In this document: one piece after another, positions 6,415-12,034 of the stretch
Layout: each line of letters starts with the position of its first letter
Position numbering within the stretch: position 1 is the stretch's first letter
Assembly: GCA_034926235.1 (NCBI GenBank)
Contig: JAYFRE010000031.1
Location: 1 to 12,034, forward strand
Length of the DNA stretch: 12,034 bases
Reading direction: 5' to 3'
Source of the DNA: JAYFRE01 sp034926235
GTDB lineage: Bacteria > Pseudomonadota > Alphaproteobacteria > Rhodospirillales > Magnetospirillaceae
Position numbers and translations under genes: made by a program
The notes under the pieces: generated by a model
Told to the model about the DNA's origin: nothing
Database searches by the model: none
What the model saw: the letters and a program-made list of their open reading frames with translations, nothing else

Positions 6415-6579
6415 GAAAGGGTGCCGCATATCTTGATTTTCAGGTGATCTGAGATAATCGCAATTGCCGGATTTTGGAGGCACCCCCCCAGAAATTCGAC
6501 AAATTGTTTTTGTCAAAATTGGTTCTTTCCTCGCTGAATCGGACGTGATTCCATAGCTCCAAAAACCTGTACCGAGGAG
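6415..6579. other. Intergenic stretch between relaxase and methyltransferase operon
   Basis: This non-coding stretch holds two inverted repeats. GGGTGCC (6419-6425) is matched by GGCACCC (6479-6485), enclosing 53 bases, as an IS end pair, binding site or large stem would. GACAAA-TTGTT-TTTGTC (6498-6514) is a compact hairpin but is not followed by a T-run on the plus strand. Nothing here matches an RNA gene that I can name. G+C falls right of about 6486, consistent with a junction between the mobilization block and the next island. Confidence 0.45.
6498..6514 (+). repeat. Perfect 6-bp stem hairpin
   Basis: GACAAA pairs perfectly with TTTGTC around the 5-base loop TTGTT. It lies about 85 bases after the relaxase stop. 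It could act as a weak bidirectional terminator or an operator; the A+T-rich stem is not strong. Confidence 0.3.
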
Positions 6580-6726
6580 ATGATGAAACCGAACAAGCGA
6601 GAATTGAAAAGTCCGTCCTTTCCGTGGGCCGGACTCTACATTCATTCTGTAGAAAAATCCTCATGGCGGGTCAGCGCGATTATGCTCGACTCAAGTGTCC
6701 ATCGAACAGCATTGTTAATGCGCTGA
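6580..6726 (+). CDS. Doubtful 48-codon ORF before the methyltransferase
   Basis: ATGATG at 6580-6585 lies directly after GAGGAG and opens a frame of 48 codons ending at TGA 6724, 37 bases before the methyltransferase ATG. The second ATG would sit about 3 bases from the purine run, close but possible. The peptide starts MMKPNKRELKSPSFPWAG and is basic, without a family I recognise. It could be a leader peptide, a small regulator, the tail of a lost gene, or chance. Confidence 0.22.
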   Translation: MMKPNKRELKSPSFPWAGLYIHSVEKSSWRVSAIMLDSSVHRTALLMR

Positions 6727-6740
6727 TCATATTGTACTTT
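6712..6740 (+). promoter_or_regulatory. Weak candidate promoter before the methyltransferase
   Basis: TTGTTA (6712-6717) fits a -35 box (four of six) and TACTTT (6735-6740) follows after 17 bases as a poor -10. The start codon at 6764 would then have a leader of about 17 bases that includes the GGAGGG at 6747-6752. This is the best pair I see before the operon, but it is weak. Confidence 0.22.
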
Positions 6741-6763
6741 TGGGTTGGAGGGTCAGTGTTTTT

Positions 6764-7801
6764 ATGCCTAATGCAGTGGACATCTTCAGTGGGTCCGGCG
6801 GGGTGACGCAAGGCTTGCGCGCCGCAAAATGGCGCGTGCTTGCTGCCTGCGACAACAATGCCGTCGCCGCCGCAACATATCGGGCAAATCACCGCAGAAC
6901 GAAATTTGTCGAGGCCGACATCCTGCTTGACAAGACCATTGACAGTATAGCCGCGGCCGTTGGCGAACAACATGTTCATATGCTGGTTATCTGCGCACCG
7001 TGCCAGCCATTCAGCAGCCAAAATAGGCACAGGGGCGAGGACGCGCGCGAACAACTCATCGTACGAGCTTTGTCTGTTGCTCAAAGGCTTGATCCCGACA
7101 CCATTTTTTTCGAGAACGTGCCTGGTCTCGCCACTCCCGCATACAGATCCATTGTGTCCGAGGTACAGAAGAGATTGGCTGAATTTGGCTACGTCGTGAC
7201 CGAACCCATGGTCCGCGACGCGGCAGATTTCGGCGTTCCTCAGCGTCGTAAGCGCTGCATCATGTTCGCCGCGAAAAGTCTCTCCGCTCTGAATGCATTC
7301 AGGAAATGCAACGTGAGCCCGTCGAGGAAGTCCGTCTTCCAAGCCATCGCAGACCTGCCGGTATTAAAGTCGGGTGAGGCCAGCGAAACCGACGTGCTAC
7401 ATCGCGCACGCGCCCACTCGTCGATAGCACTGGAACGCCTGCTACACATCCCGGCAGATGGCGGCAGCCGAAAGAGTCTGCCCGAACACCTGGAATTGGC
7501 ATGCCACAAGAACAGGGCCAAGTCGTTCTCTGATGTCTATGGACGCATGTCCTGGCACGACGTGGCACCAACACTGACGACCGGATGTACCGATGTGACA
7601 AGGGGGCGTTTTGCACATCCCGAACAACATCGTGCGATCACGCTGAGGGAGGCCGCGCGTTTGCAATCGTTCCCCGATAGCTACAAATTCGTCGGCAAAT
7701 CGAGCCAAATTGCGGTGCAAATAGGTAATGCGGTTCCGCCGGACATGATCCGGGCATTTGCGCCCGCTTTCAAGGCGGCATTGGCCGCCATATCCGAATG
7801 A
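6764..7801 (+). CDS. DNA (cytosine-5-)-methyltransferase
   Basis: The 345-residue enzyme shows the C5-methylase motifs in order: motif I DIFSGSGG (6-13, SAM binding), motif IV APCQPFS with catalytic Cys80, motif VI ENVPG (117-121), motif VIII QRRKR (160-164), and at the end REAARLQSFPD (295-305) and QIGNAVPP (319-326). The part between about 175 and 290 is the target-recognition region, and its site cannot be predicted. It would methylate cytosine within a short DNA site to mark self DNA. I chose ATG 6764 because GGAGGG stands 11 bases before it and the protein then starts just before motif I, as is normal; the in-frame TTG at 6740 would place the Shine-Dalgarno inside the gene. The stop overlaps the vsr start as ATGA, so the two are coupled. 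G+C is lower than in the mobilization genes. Confidence 0.93.
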   Translation: MPNAVDIFSGSGGVTQGLRAAKWRVLAACDNNAVAAATYRANHRRTKFVEADILLDKTIDSIAAAVGEQHVHMLVICAPCQPFSSQNRHRGEDAREQLIVRALSVAQRLDPDTIFFENVPGLATPAYRSIVSEVQKRLAEFGYVVTEPMVRDAADFGVPQRRKRCIMFAAKSLSALNAFRKCNVSPSRKSVFQAIADLPVLKSGEASETDVLHRARAHSSIALERLLHIPADGGSRKSLPEHLELACHKNRAKSFSDVYGRMSWHDVAPTLTTGCTDVTRGRFAHPEQHRAITLREAARLQSFPDSYKFVGKSSQIAVQIGNAVPPDMIRAFAPAFKAALAAISE

Positions 7802-8232
7802 GGGCCCTCCGGCCGGAGGCTTTGGACACTGGAGTCAGCACGCGCATGCGCATGCAACGTGTCGCTGACACTCAGGCAGAACTACTCGTCCGGAAGGCAC
7901 TGTTTGCGGTCGGCCTTCGTTACCGCAAGCACTGGCCCGTCCCTGGGCGACGTCGTCGCACTATCGACATCGCAATGCCTGGGAGAAAACTTGCGATCTT
8001 TATCGACGGTTGTTTCTGGCACGGTTGCCATGTCCACAAGACAGTGCCTCACTCGAACGAGGCGTGGTGGCGTGCCAAGTTCGAAGAGAACAAACTCCGT
8101 GATGAGGATACGTCGAAAGTTCTCATCGACCAAGGTTGGAGGGTGTTGCGGTTCTGGGAGCACGAAGATTTGAACCACGTAGTCGCCACGGTTATCGGCG
8201 AGATCGCTGAAATGGATACCGGCAATGGCTAG
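7798..8232 (+). CDS. vsr: Vsr-type very-short-patch-repair endonuclease
   Basis: The 144-residue protein has the Vsr fold markers: the early helix DTQAELLVRKALFAVGLRYR (24-43), the active-site Asp57 in TIDIAM, then the core FIDGCFWHGC (68-77) with His75 and conserved Cys72, Trp74 and Cys77, and the closing WRVLRFWEHE (114-123). E. coli Vsr nicks beside T:G mismatches that arise by deamination of 5-methylcytosine. Where E. coli has the first histidine of THGCFWH, this protein has Asp70, as do many Vsr relatives. Its length is normal. It overlaps the methyltransferase by 4 bases and the next gene by 8. It could be a repair partner of the methyltransferase, or the nuclease of this restriction-like operon, since no other nuclease is visible. 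Confidence 0.92.
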   Translation: MRALRPEALDTGVSTRMRMQRVADTQAELLVRKALFAVGLRYRKHWPVPGRRRRTIDIAMPGRKLAIFIDGCFWHGCHVHKTVPHSNEAWWRAKFEENKLRDEDTSKVLIDQGWRVLRFWEHEDLNHVVATVIGEIAEMDTGNG

Positions 8233-8602
8233 GATTAGGGTGCGCGCCCGGGCCGTGGACATGCTCGGTCGTCAACAGATCGCCGGGATTCCTACCGCGA
8301 TCCATGAATTGTTCAAGAACGCCCACGACGCTTATGCGGATCGAGTGCGCGTCGACTATATTCACGCCTTCGACCTGTTTTTGTTACGCGATAACGGGTT
8401 GGGCATGACTCACGACGATCTCGAGTCAAAATGGTTAACACTGGGTACTGAGAGCAAAGTCGGTCAAAACGATCCCAATGCTCAAGTCTGGACCGGGCCG
8501 GAGGATCTTCCGCGACGCGCATCGCTCGGCGAAAAGGGCATCGGTCGACTGTCGATAGCGGTGATCGGACGCCATGTGCTCGTCTACTCGCGAGCAGTTT
8601 GA
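8225..8602 (+). CDS. N-terminal part: MORC/Hsp90-like GHKL ATPase domain
   Basis: The 125 residues hold nearly a full GHKL ATP-binding site. The N box is AIHELFKNAHDA, with the general-base Glu28 and Mg-binding Asn32. The DxGxG box is RDNGLGM (Asp56 to Gly60). WLTLGTESK follows at about 70-78, and the lid glycines lie in LGEKGIGRLS (101-110). The GEKGIGRL phrase is typical of the MORC/Hsp90-like branch rather than of sensor kinases. Prokaryotic MORC-like ATPases occur in restriction-modification loci, where ATP-driven clamp closure on DNA is thought to license the nuclease. The ATG overlaps the last codons of vsr, so coupling is likely. The frame ends in TGA right after HVLVYSRAV; a free product would lack the transducer domain and probably not work. 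Confidence 0.82.
   Translation: MARIRVRARAVDMLGRQQIAGIPTAIHELFKNAHDAYADRVRVDYIHAFDLFLLRDNGLGMTHDDLESKWLTLGTESKVGQNDPNAQVWTGPEDLPRRASLGEKGIGRLSIAVIGRHVLVYSRAV
8600..8602 (+). other. In-frame TGA at codon 126 of the GHKL/kinase gene
   Basis: GTT-TGA-CCG breaks an otherwise open frame of 994 codons. The frame is unchanged on both sides, and one base substitution would restore it. It is either a real inactivating mutation or a base-call error. No structure supporting recoding is apparent to me. Confidence 0.85.
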
Positions 8603-8632
8603 CCGGAAGGTTTTCATCAGCCCGTTTGTGCT

Positions 8633-11209
8633 TTGGTAAATTGGTCGCTTTTCGAACAACCCGGCCTCGACCTCGATCAGATCGACGTTCCGATCATCGA
8701 ATTAGACGACTTCCGACCGCCCACCACTGACGAAATCGCCTCGCTCGTTGCGTCCTGTCGAGCGAATCTCGATGCATTATCGTTGCAGTTGTCGGTCGAT
8801 GCGCACGCGCGGATTGCCGGTGAACTCGATGCATTCGTTCTCGATCCCGCCGCGATCTATACAGCACTGGGGGGGATGTCCCTCGACAAGCCCTATGGCA
8901 CGCATTTTCTTATCAAGCCGACATCACCCGAGCTCGCGCTTGATCTGACCATGAATCAGCGATCAGCGGATGCGGCCATGCCCCTCCAGCGTTTCCTACT
9001 TGGCTTCGGAAACACGATGCATGGCGAAAAACTGGCGCCACCAATCGTCGCCGAGTTTTTCGAGCATCGCAAAGATGGTTCTTCTGAGGATCTGATTGGC
9101 CCGTACACCTTCTTCACACCTGGAGAATTCGCGGCGGCTGATCATCACATCAAGGGTTCGTTCGACGAATTTGGGATGTTCAGCGGCGTGGTGCGTCTCT
9201 ATGACAGGGTCGAGCACAAATATCCGCTGGCGCCGCCGGACGACATCACAAATCTCACGGATTGCGGTCCATTCGAGATCGATTTTGCATATGTTCAGGG
9301 GTTGCCTAAGGACACACGGATGCCGCTTGATGAGTGGAAGCGCCTTAGTGACAAGCTCGATCGTATAGGTGGTTTGTACGTGTATCGCGACGGCGTGCGT
9401 ATTCTGCCCTACGGCAACTCCGATGTCGATTGGCTGAACATCGAGCGGCGCAGAACTCTGTCGGCCCAGGATTGGTTCTTTTCCTACCGGCGCGTGTTCG
9501 GACATGTGACGTTGAGCCATGCTAAAAATCCGAATCTCGTCGAGAAGGCCGGACGGGAAGGGTTCCGTCAGAACAAAGCGTACCGCCAACTTGCCGCAAT
9601 GCTGGAAGAGCTCTTCAGGCGACTAGCGTTGGATTTTTTCCGGGAGACAGCCCGTATCTCGACCGATTTCGACGAGATGAAAAAGAACTACCAGCGCGAG
9701 CATGTTATTTTGAAGAACCGCGCTAAGAGCGTTTCAGGAGCGAGGGCTGCTTTCAACGAAGCCTTGAGCCGCTTCTTCGAAGATGCCCGTAGCGGGATCT
9801 TCGAAGGCAGGTGCGCGGCGCTTCGGGAGGACTACTCTTCCCAGCTCGACGACCTGCTCACCGAGACCAATCCCATCGCCGCTGGCGAGAAGTTGTTGAT
9901 GCTGGAAGAACGCTTCGGCACTGATACCAAAAATCTCCGTGAGAGCATTGTCATAGCTAGGCCGCGCACATTCGGTCTCAACAAGCGTCAGAAGCAGGAC
10001 TGGCAAGCCTACAGCCGTGAGCGCACTCGCCTCATGTCGGATTACTACGATCCGTTGATGGGCGCGATTACCTCGAAGATTCGTGCGCTCATCGCGAGTG
10101 GAAAGACTGAACTGGACCCTCGCCGGCGCCTCGATGGGCCGGTTCGTCGAGAATCCGAGGCCGCGCTCTCAACCGCCAGTGACGCACGAAAAAAGGTTAA
10201 TTCGGCACTCGGGAGGCTCGAAGACGAGATCAAAGCGACCATCAACAGGACATGGAGCGATCTGAGTACGCAAGTAGAACTGGTCAAGTCAGATCTCGCG
10301 CGCACAGAAGTCGCCACGCTTTCGCCCGAGGATATAGAACGACGCCGTGATCGACTGATCGAGCAGGTGCGAGGGTCGGCGGAGCGCTCGATGCAGTTAA
10401 TGCAATCGCTCAGCGAGCAATTGGCGGGTGTCATGGACGGACTGAGCAACCAAGGATCGCTTGCCGAGGTGACAGCTGCGCTGGAGAGCGAGAATGACGA
10501 ACTACGCGAACGCGTCGATCAGTATTCCGATCTCGCTCAGGTGGGGTTGGCTCTCGGCCTAGTGCAACATGAGTTCTCTGGCCAAGTCCGAAACATCAAT
10601 CGTGGCCTGGAAGCGCTTAAGCCTTGGGCTGATCGCAATCGTGGCCTCGACGATCTCTACAGTCGTCTCCGTATAAGCTTCGAACATCTCGAATCCTACT
10701 TGCAGCTCTTCGTTCCGCTTAATAGGCGTCTGCAGCGCCGACGCGTGCCGCTCTTGGGTACCGAGATAGAGGAATTCCTCCGTACTGTCTTTGAGCTGCG
10801 GTTCGAAAGGCACAAGATCGAGTTGATGGTGTCGCAGTCCTTCAGGACGAGCAGCATAAAAACTTTCCCATCAACCATACTGCCTGTTTTTGCCAACATC
10901 GTGGACAATGCGATCTTCTGGCTCGGCGAGAACCAAACCAAACCGCGGATGATCGCGCTCGCGGTTGCGCCCGGTTGTTTGACCGTTAGCAATAATGGCC
11001 CAGGCATCGATCCGCGCGAGGGAGAACGGATGTTCGAATTCGGGGTTAGTAACAAGCCGGCCGGTCGCGGCATGGGCCTCTATCTGTCCCGGGATGCTTT
11101 GCGGAAGGAAGGGATGGATATTCGATTGGAAAAGGCAGGTGTCGATATCGAACCCACGTTCGTCATCGATGTGCCGGACGAAATGCTCGATTTTTCAGGG
11201 GAGGAATGA
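8633..11209 (+). CDS. C-terminal part: coiled coil and histidine-kinase-like core
   Basis: The frame after the TGA holds about 858 residues. Its nominal TTG start lacks a ribosome binding site, so it is probably not made alone. Using full-gene numbering, residues to about 430 carry a mixed region (VNWSLFEQPG, YVYRDGVRILPYG) that fits the transducer part of MORC/Hsp90-like ATPases. Long helices with coiled-coil character follow at about 480-560 and 640-770. The helix LGLVQHEFSGQVRNI (His782) resembles the H box of a histidine-kinase dimerisation domain. A second ATP-binding domain closes the protein: N box NIVDNA (891-896), G1 box NNGPG (923-927, with Asn in place of the usual Asp) and G2 box GRGMGL (about 947-952). 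This suggests a soluble kinase-like sensor with two ATPase sites. Its natural partner may be the receiver protein encoded directly after it. Confidence 0.8.
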   Translation: MVNWSLFEQPGLDLDQIDVPIIELDDFRPPTTDEIASLVASCRANLDALSLQLSVDAHARIAGELDAFVLDPAAIYTALGGMSLDKPYGTHFLIKPTSPELALDLTMNQRSADAAMPLQRFLLGFGNTMHGEKLAPPIVAEFFEHRKDGSSEDLIGPYTFFTPGEFAAADHHIKGSFDEFGMFSGVVRLYDRVEHKYPLAPPDDITNLTDCGPFEIDFAYVQGLPKDTRMPLDEWKRLSDKLDRIGGLYVYRDGVRILPYGNSDVDWLNIERRRTLSAQDWFFSYRRVFGHVTLSHAKNPNLVEKAGREGFRQNKAYRQLAAMLEELFRRLALDFFRETARISTDFDEMKKNYQREHVILKNRAKSVSGARAAFNEALSRFFEDARSGIFEGRCAALREDYSSQLDDLLTETNPIAAGEKLLMLEERFGTDTKNLRESIVIARPRTFGLNKRQKQDWQAYSRERTRLMSDYYDPLMGAITSKIRALIASGKTELDPRRRLDGPVRRESEAALSTASDARKKVNSALGRLEDEIKATINRTWSDLSTQVELVKSDLARTEVATLSPEDIERRRDRLIEQVRGSAERSMQLMQSLSEQLAGVMDGLSNQGSLAEVTAALESENDELRERVDQYSDLAQVGLALGLVQHEFSGQVRNINRGLEALKPWADRNRGLDDLYSRLRISFEHLESYLQLFVPLNRRLQRRRVPLLGTEIEEFLRTVFELRFERHKIELMVSQSFRTSSIKTFPSTILPVFANIVDNAIFWLGENQTKPRMIALAVAPGCLTVSNNGPGIDPREGERMFEFGVSNKPAGRGMGLYLSRDALRKEGMDIRLEKAGVDIEPTFVIDVPDEMLDFSGEE

Positions 11210-11920
11210 GTGGGCCTCGAAGGCGAAATCGAAATGAAACCTGCGAATTTTAAGGAATACGGAAAGACGGCGGCAAGGAAATTCCTGAGGACTGCCATTG
11301 TAATAGACGACGACATTTCGGCACCGGCCGAGGCCAACGACGCAAAGGTGCTCGAACCTCCCCCCTTCTTGGTTGCAAACAACATTGAGAAACGTGCAAC
11401 AAGAGAGGAAAAACCAGCACCAACTTCCAAAAGCGGCATCGATTCGCCGACATCGCTATCCGACGTACCGATAAAACCGCTGGCAGACGCATTCCTGGAT
11501 AAGCAGATCGTTTGTGGTGTCCTCAAGCCAACAAAGACTGATGAGACCAAGACCATCGTCGAACGTGCGGTTCACGCGGCCTTGGTCGCGGACATCGTCA
11601 TCATCGACTGGTACCTCCGTGCGGGCGATGAGAGTCTTGCGCTCTCCATACTCGCCGAAATCTTGCAGAAGGATAGGAAGTCCAAAGGGCGGTTGCGTCT
11701 CATAATGATCTATACCAGCGCGGTTCCATTGGACAAGCGCCGGGATGCACTCGTCCGGCACCTCGCCGGACAGAACATCGATTGTAAGTGCGATGAAGGC
11801 GAAGAACTGGTTCTGCAAGCCGACAATTGCAGGATCAAGTTTGTACAGAAAAAGGACGGGGACAAGGGTGAGGTCGTCGATGCCCTCCCAAGTCTAGGTC
11901 CTGTTGACAAAGGCCGGTAG
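11210..11920 (+). CDS. Divergent response-regulator receiver protein, 3' end truncated by IS5-type element
   Basis: The frame gives 236 residues, of which 229 are native. It begins with a helix (FKEYGKTAARKFLRTAIVIDDD, split by the first strand) giving acidic residues 33-35. A long insert (about 37-95) rich in Ala, Pro and Glu follows. The phospho-acceptor-like strand is ADIVIIDWYL with Asp133, and the switch strand is RLIMIYTSA (Thr169, Ser170). This is the layout of the atypical receiver family found beside large GHKL/kinase proteins (Response_reg_2-like, from memory). GTG 11210 directly abuts the previous stop and has AGGGGAGG 5 bases upstream; ATG 11234 is a weaker alternative. From codon 230 on, the frame runs into the IS5-type end (GPVDKGR, then TAG). 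The native C-terminus, perhaps an effector or receiver remainder, is missing. It probably received phosphate or conformational signals from the kinase-like protein. Confidence 0.75.
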   Translation: MGLEGEIEMKPANFKEYGKTAARKFLRTAIVIDDDISAPAEANDAKVLEPPPFLVANNIEKRATREEKPAPTSKSGIDSPTSLSDVPIKPLADAFLDKQIVCGVLKPTKTDETKTIVERAVHAALVADIVIIDWYLRAGDESLALSILAEILQKDRKSKGRLRLIMIYTSAVPLDKRRDALVRHLAGQNIDCKCDEGEELVLQADNCRIKFVQKKDGDKGEVVDALPSLGPVDKGR

Positions 11921-12034
11921 CCAGAGCTTGGCGGCGGCAAGATGCAGGAAACCGAGGAAGGATTTGGCGGTCTTGTCGTAGCGGGTGGCGATGCGTCGGA
12001 ACTGCTTGAGCCTATTAAACATGCGCTCGATGCG
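11894..12034 (-). CDS. IS5-family (IS427-like) transposase, C-terminal fragment
   Basis: On the minus strand the frame is open from the window edge to TAG at 11896-11894 and gives 46 residues. It contains IERMFNRLKQFRRIATRYDK and then FLGFLHLAAAKLWLPAFVN, the well-known C-terminus of IS5-family DDE transposases, including the Y-x3-R...E-x6-R/K-type end (Glu in IERMF, Arg in QFRRI). The DDE residues upstream lie outside the window. The stop codon TAG lies in the presumed target sequence CTAG (11894-11897), so it seems to be supplied by the insertion junction, as known for some members of this family. The element runs towards the right edge and cuts the receiver gene. Whether it is a full copy cannot be seen. 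Confidence 0.85.
   Translation of the reverse strand, partial: RIERMFNRLKQFRRIATRYDKTAKSFLGFLHLAAAKLWLPAFVNRT
11894..12034 (-). mobile_element. IS5-family insertion sequence, one end
   Basis: The element's end appears to be GTCCTGTTGACAAAGGCC, reading inward from about 11898, next to CTAG at 11894-11897. CTAG fits the YTAR target preference of IS5-group elements. The other end and any second CTAG copy lie outside the window, so the exact border is unproven. Insertion removed the 3' part of the receiver gene and possibly separated further operon genes. Confidence 0.65.

Larger units (their letters stand above)
8225..11209 (+). pseudogene. Large GHKL ATPase / histidine-kinase-like gene, interrupted by in-frame TGA
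   Basis: Two frames that look like one gene lie in the same reading frame, separated only by TGA 8600-8602. Reading past it gives a continuous 994-codon gene, and the sequence just after the stop (ALVNWSLFEQPGL) looks like normal protein of this family. There is no frame change. I therefore read it as one gene with a single nonsense change or base error at codon 126, not as two genes. The parts are described separately. It overlaps vsr by 8 bases and its stop is directly followed by the receiver gene. Confidence 0.75.

Noticed and set aside
6052..6664. Minus-strand frames after the relaxase (6052-6645, 6440-6664)
   Set aside because: They run antisense into the relaxase end and have no protein features I recognise.
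8600..8602. Selenocysteine or programmed recoding at the TGA
   Set aside because: No supporting stem structure is evident directly after the TGA, and selenocysteine has no expected role in this protein family. A plain nonsense change or base error is simpler.
1..12034. CRISPR array, tRNA or rRNA genes
   Set aside because: No regularly spaced direct repeats and no cloverleaf or rRNA-like sequence were noticed on reading the window.

Overview
The window is a GC-rich stretch of bacterial DNA that looks like an accessory, plasmid-type or island region of a proteobacterium. A lineage in Alphaproteobacteria is my best guess, from the GC-rich codon use, the TonB-receptor/NitT-TauT uptake pair, the IncP-like mobilization genes and the IS5-type transposase. 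I cannot prove the taxon from the sequence alone. The window is a mosaic of blocks, and several junctions lie at insertion-sequence ends or broken genes.

Region by region: (1) 2-1025 is an uptake block: the C-terminus of a TonB-dependent outer-membrane receptor, then a complete NitT/TauT-type ABC ATPase. The start codon of a translationally coupled third gene follows at 1022, but that gene is lost after about five codons. (2) 1038-1101 is the 5' end of an IS3-family element on the minus strand, with an apparent terminal repeat, ribosome binding site and first 11 codons of OrfA. It marks the deletion point. (3) 1218-1733 is a lower-GC lipoprotein gene on the minus strand, followed by about 490 bases with no convincing gene. 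(4) 2227-6414 is a mobilization module, all on the plus strand: a 5'-truncated TraC-type primase with the EGYATA motif, two unrecognised small genes, a MobC/TraJ-like ribbon-helix-helix protein and a MOBP (TraI-like) relaxase. The relaxase overlaps mobC by ATGA and carries a Toprim-like C-terminal region. (5) 6415-6763 is non-coding or holds one doubtful mini-ORF, with several inverted repeats.

(6) 6764-11893 is the most interesting part, a tightly packed plus-strand operon. It encodes a C5-cytosine DNA methyltransferase, a Vsr-type endonuclease, a large protein of about 994 codons, and a divergent response-regulator receiver protein. The large protein has an N-terminal MORC/Hsp90-like GHKL ATPase, a coiled coil, and a C-terminal histidine-kinase-like core. 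Genes overlap or are spaced by 0-1 base, so they are probably co-translated. MORC-like GHKL ATPases next to Vsr nucleases and cytosine methylases are known from restriction-modification loci. The addition of a kinase-like core and a receiver protein suggests a defence or DNA-damage system with a built-in signalling step. Both last genes are damaged here: the GHKL gene has an in-frame TGA at codon 126, and the receiver gene is cut by an IS5-family element.

(7) 11894-12034 is the C-terminal end of an IS5-family transposase on the minus strand, running off the window. The island therefore appears to be decaying in this genome, or the TGA is a sequencing error. Intact relatives would be needed to see the full system.
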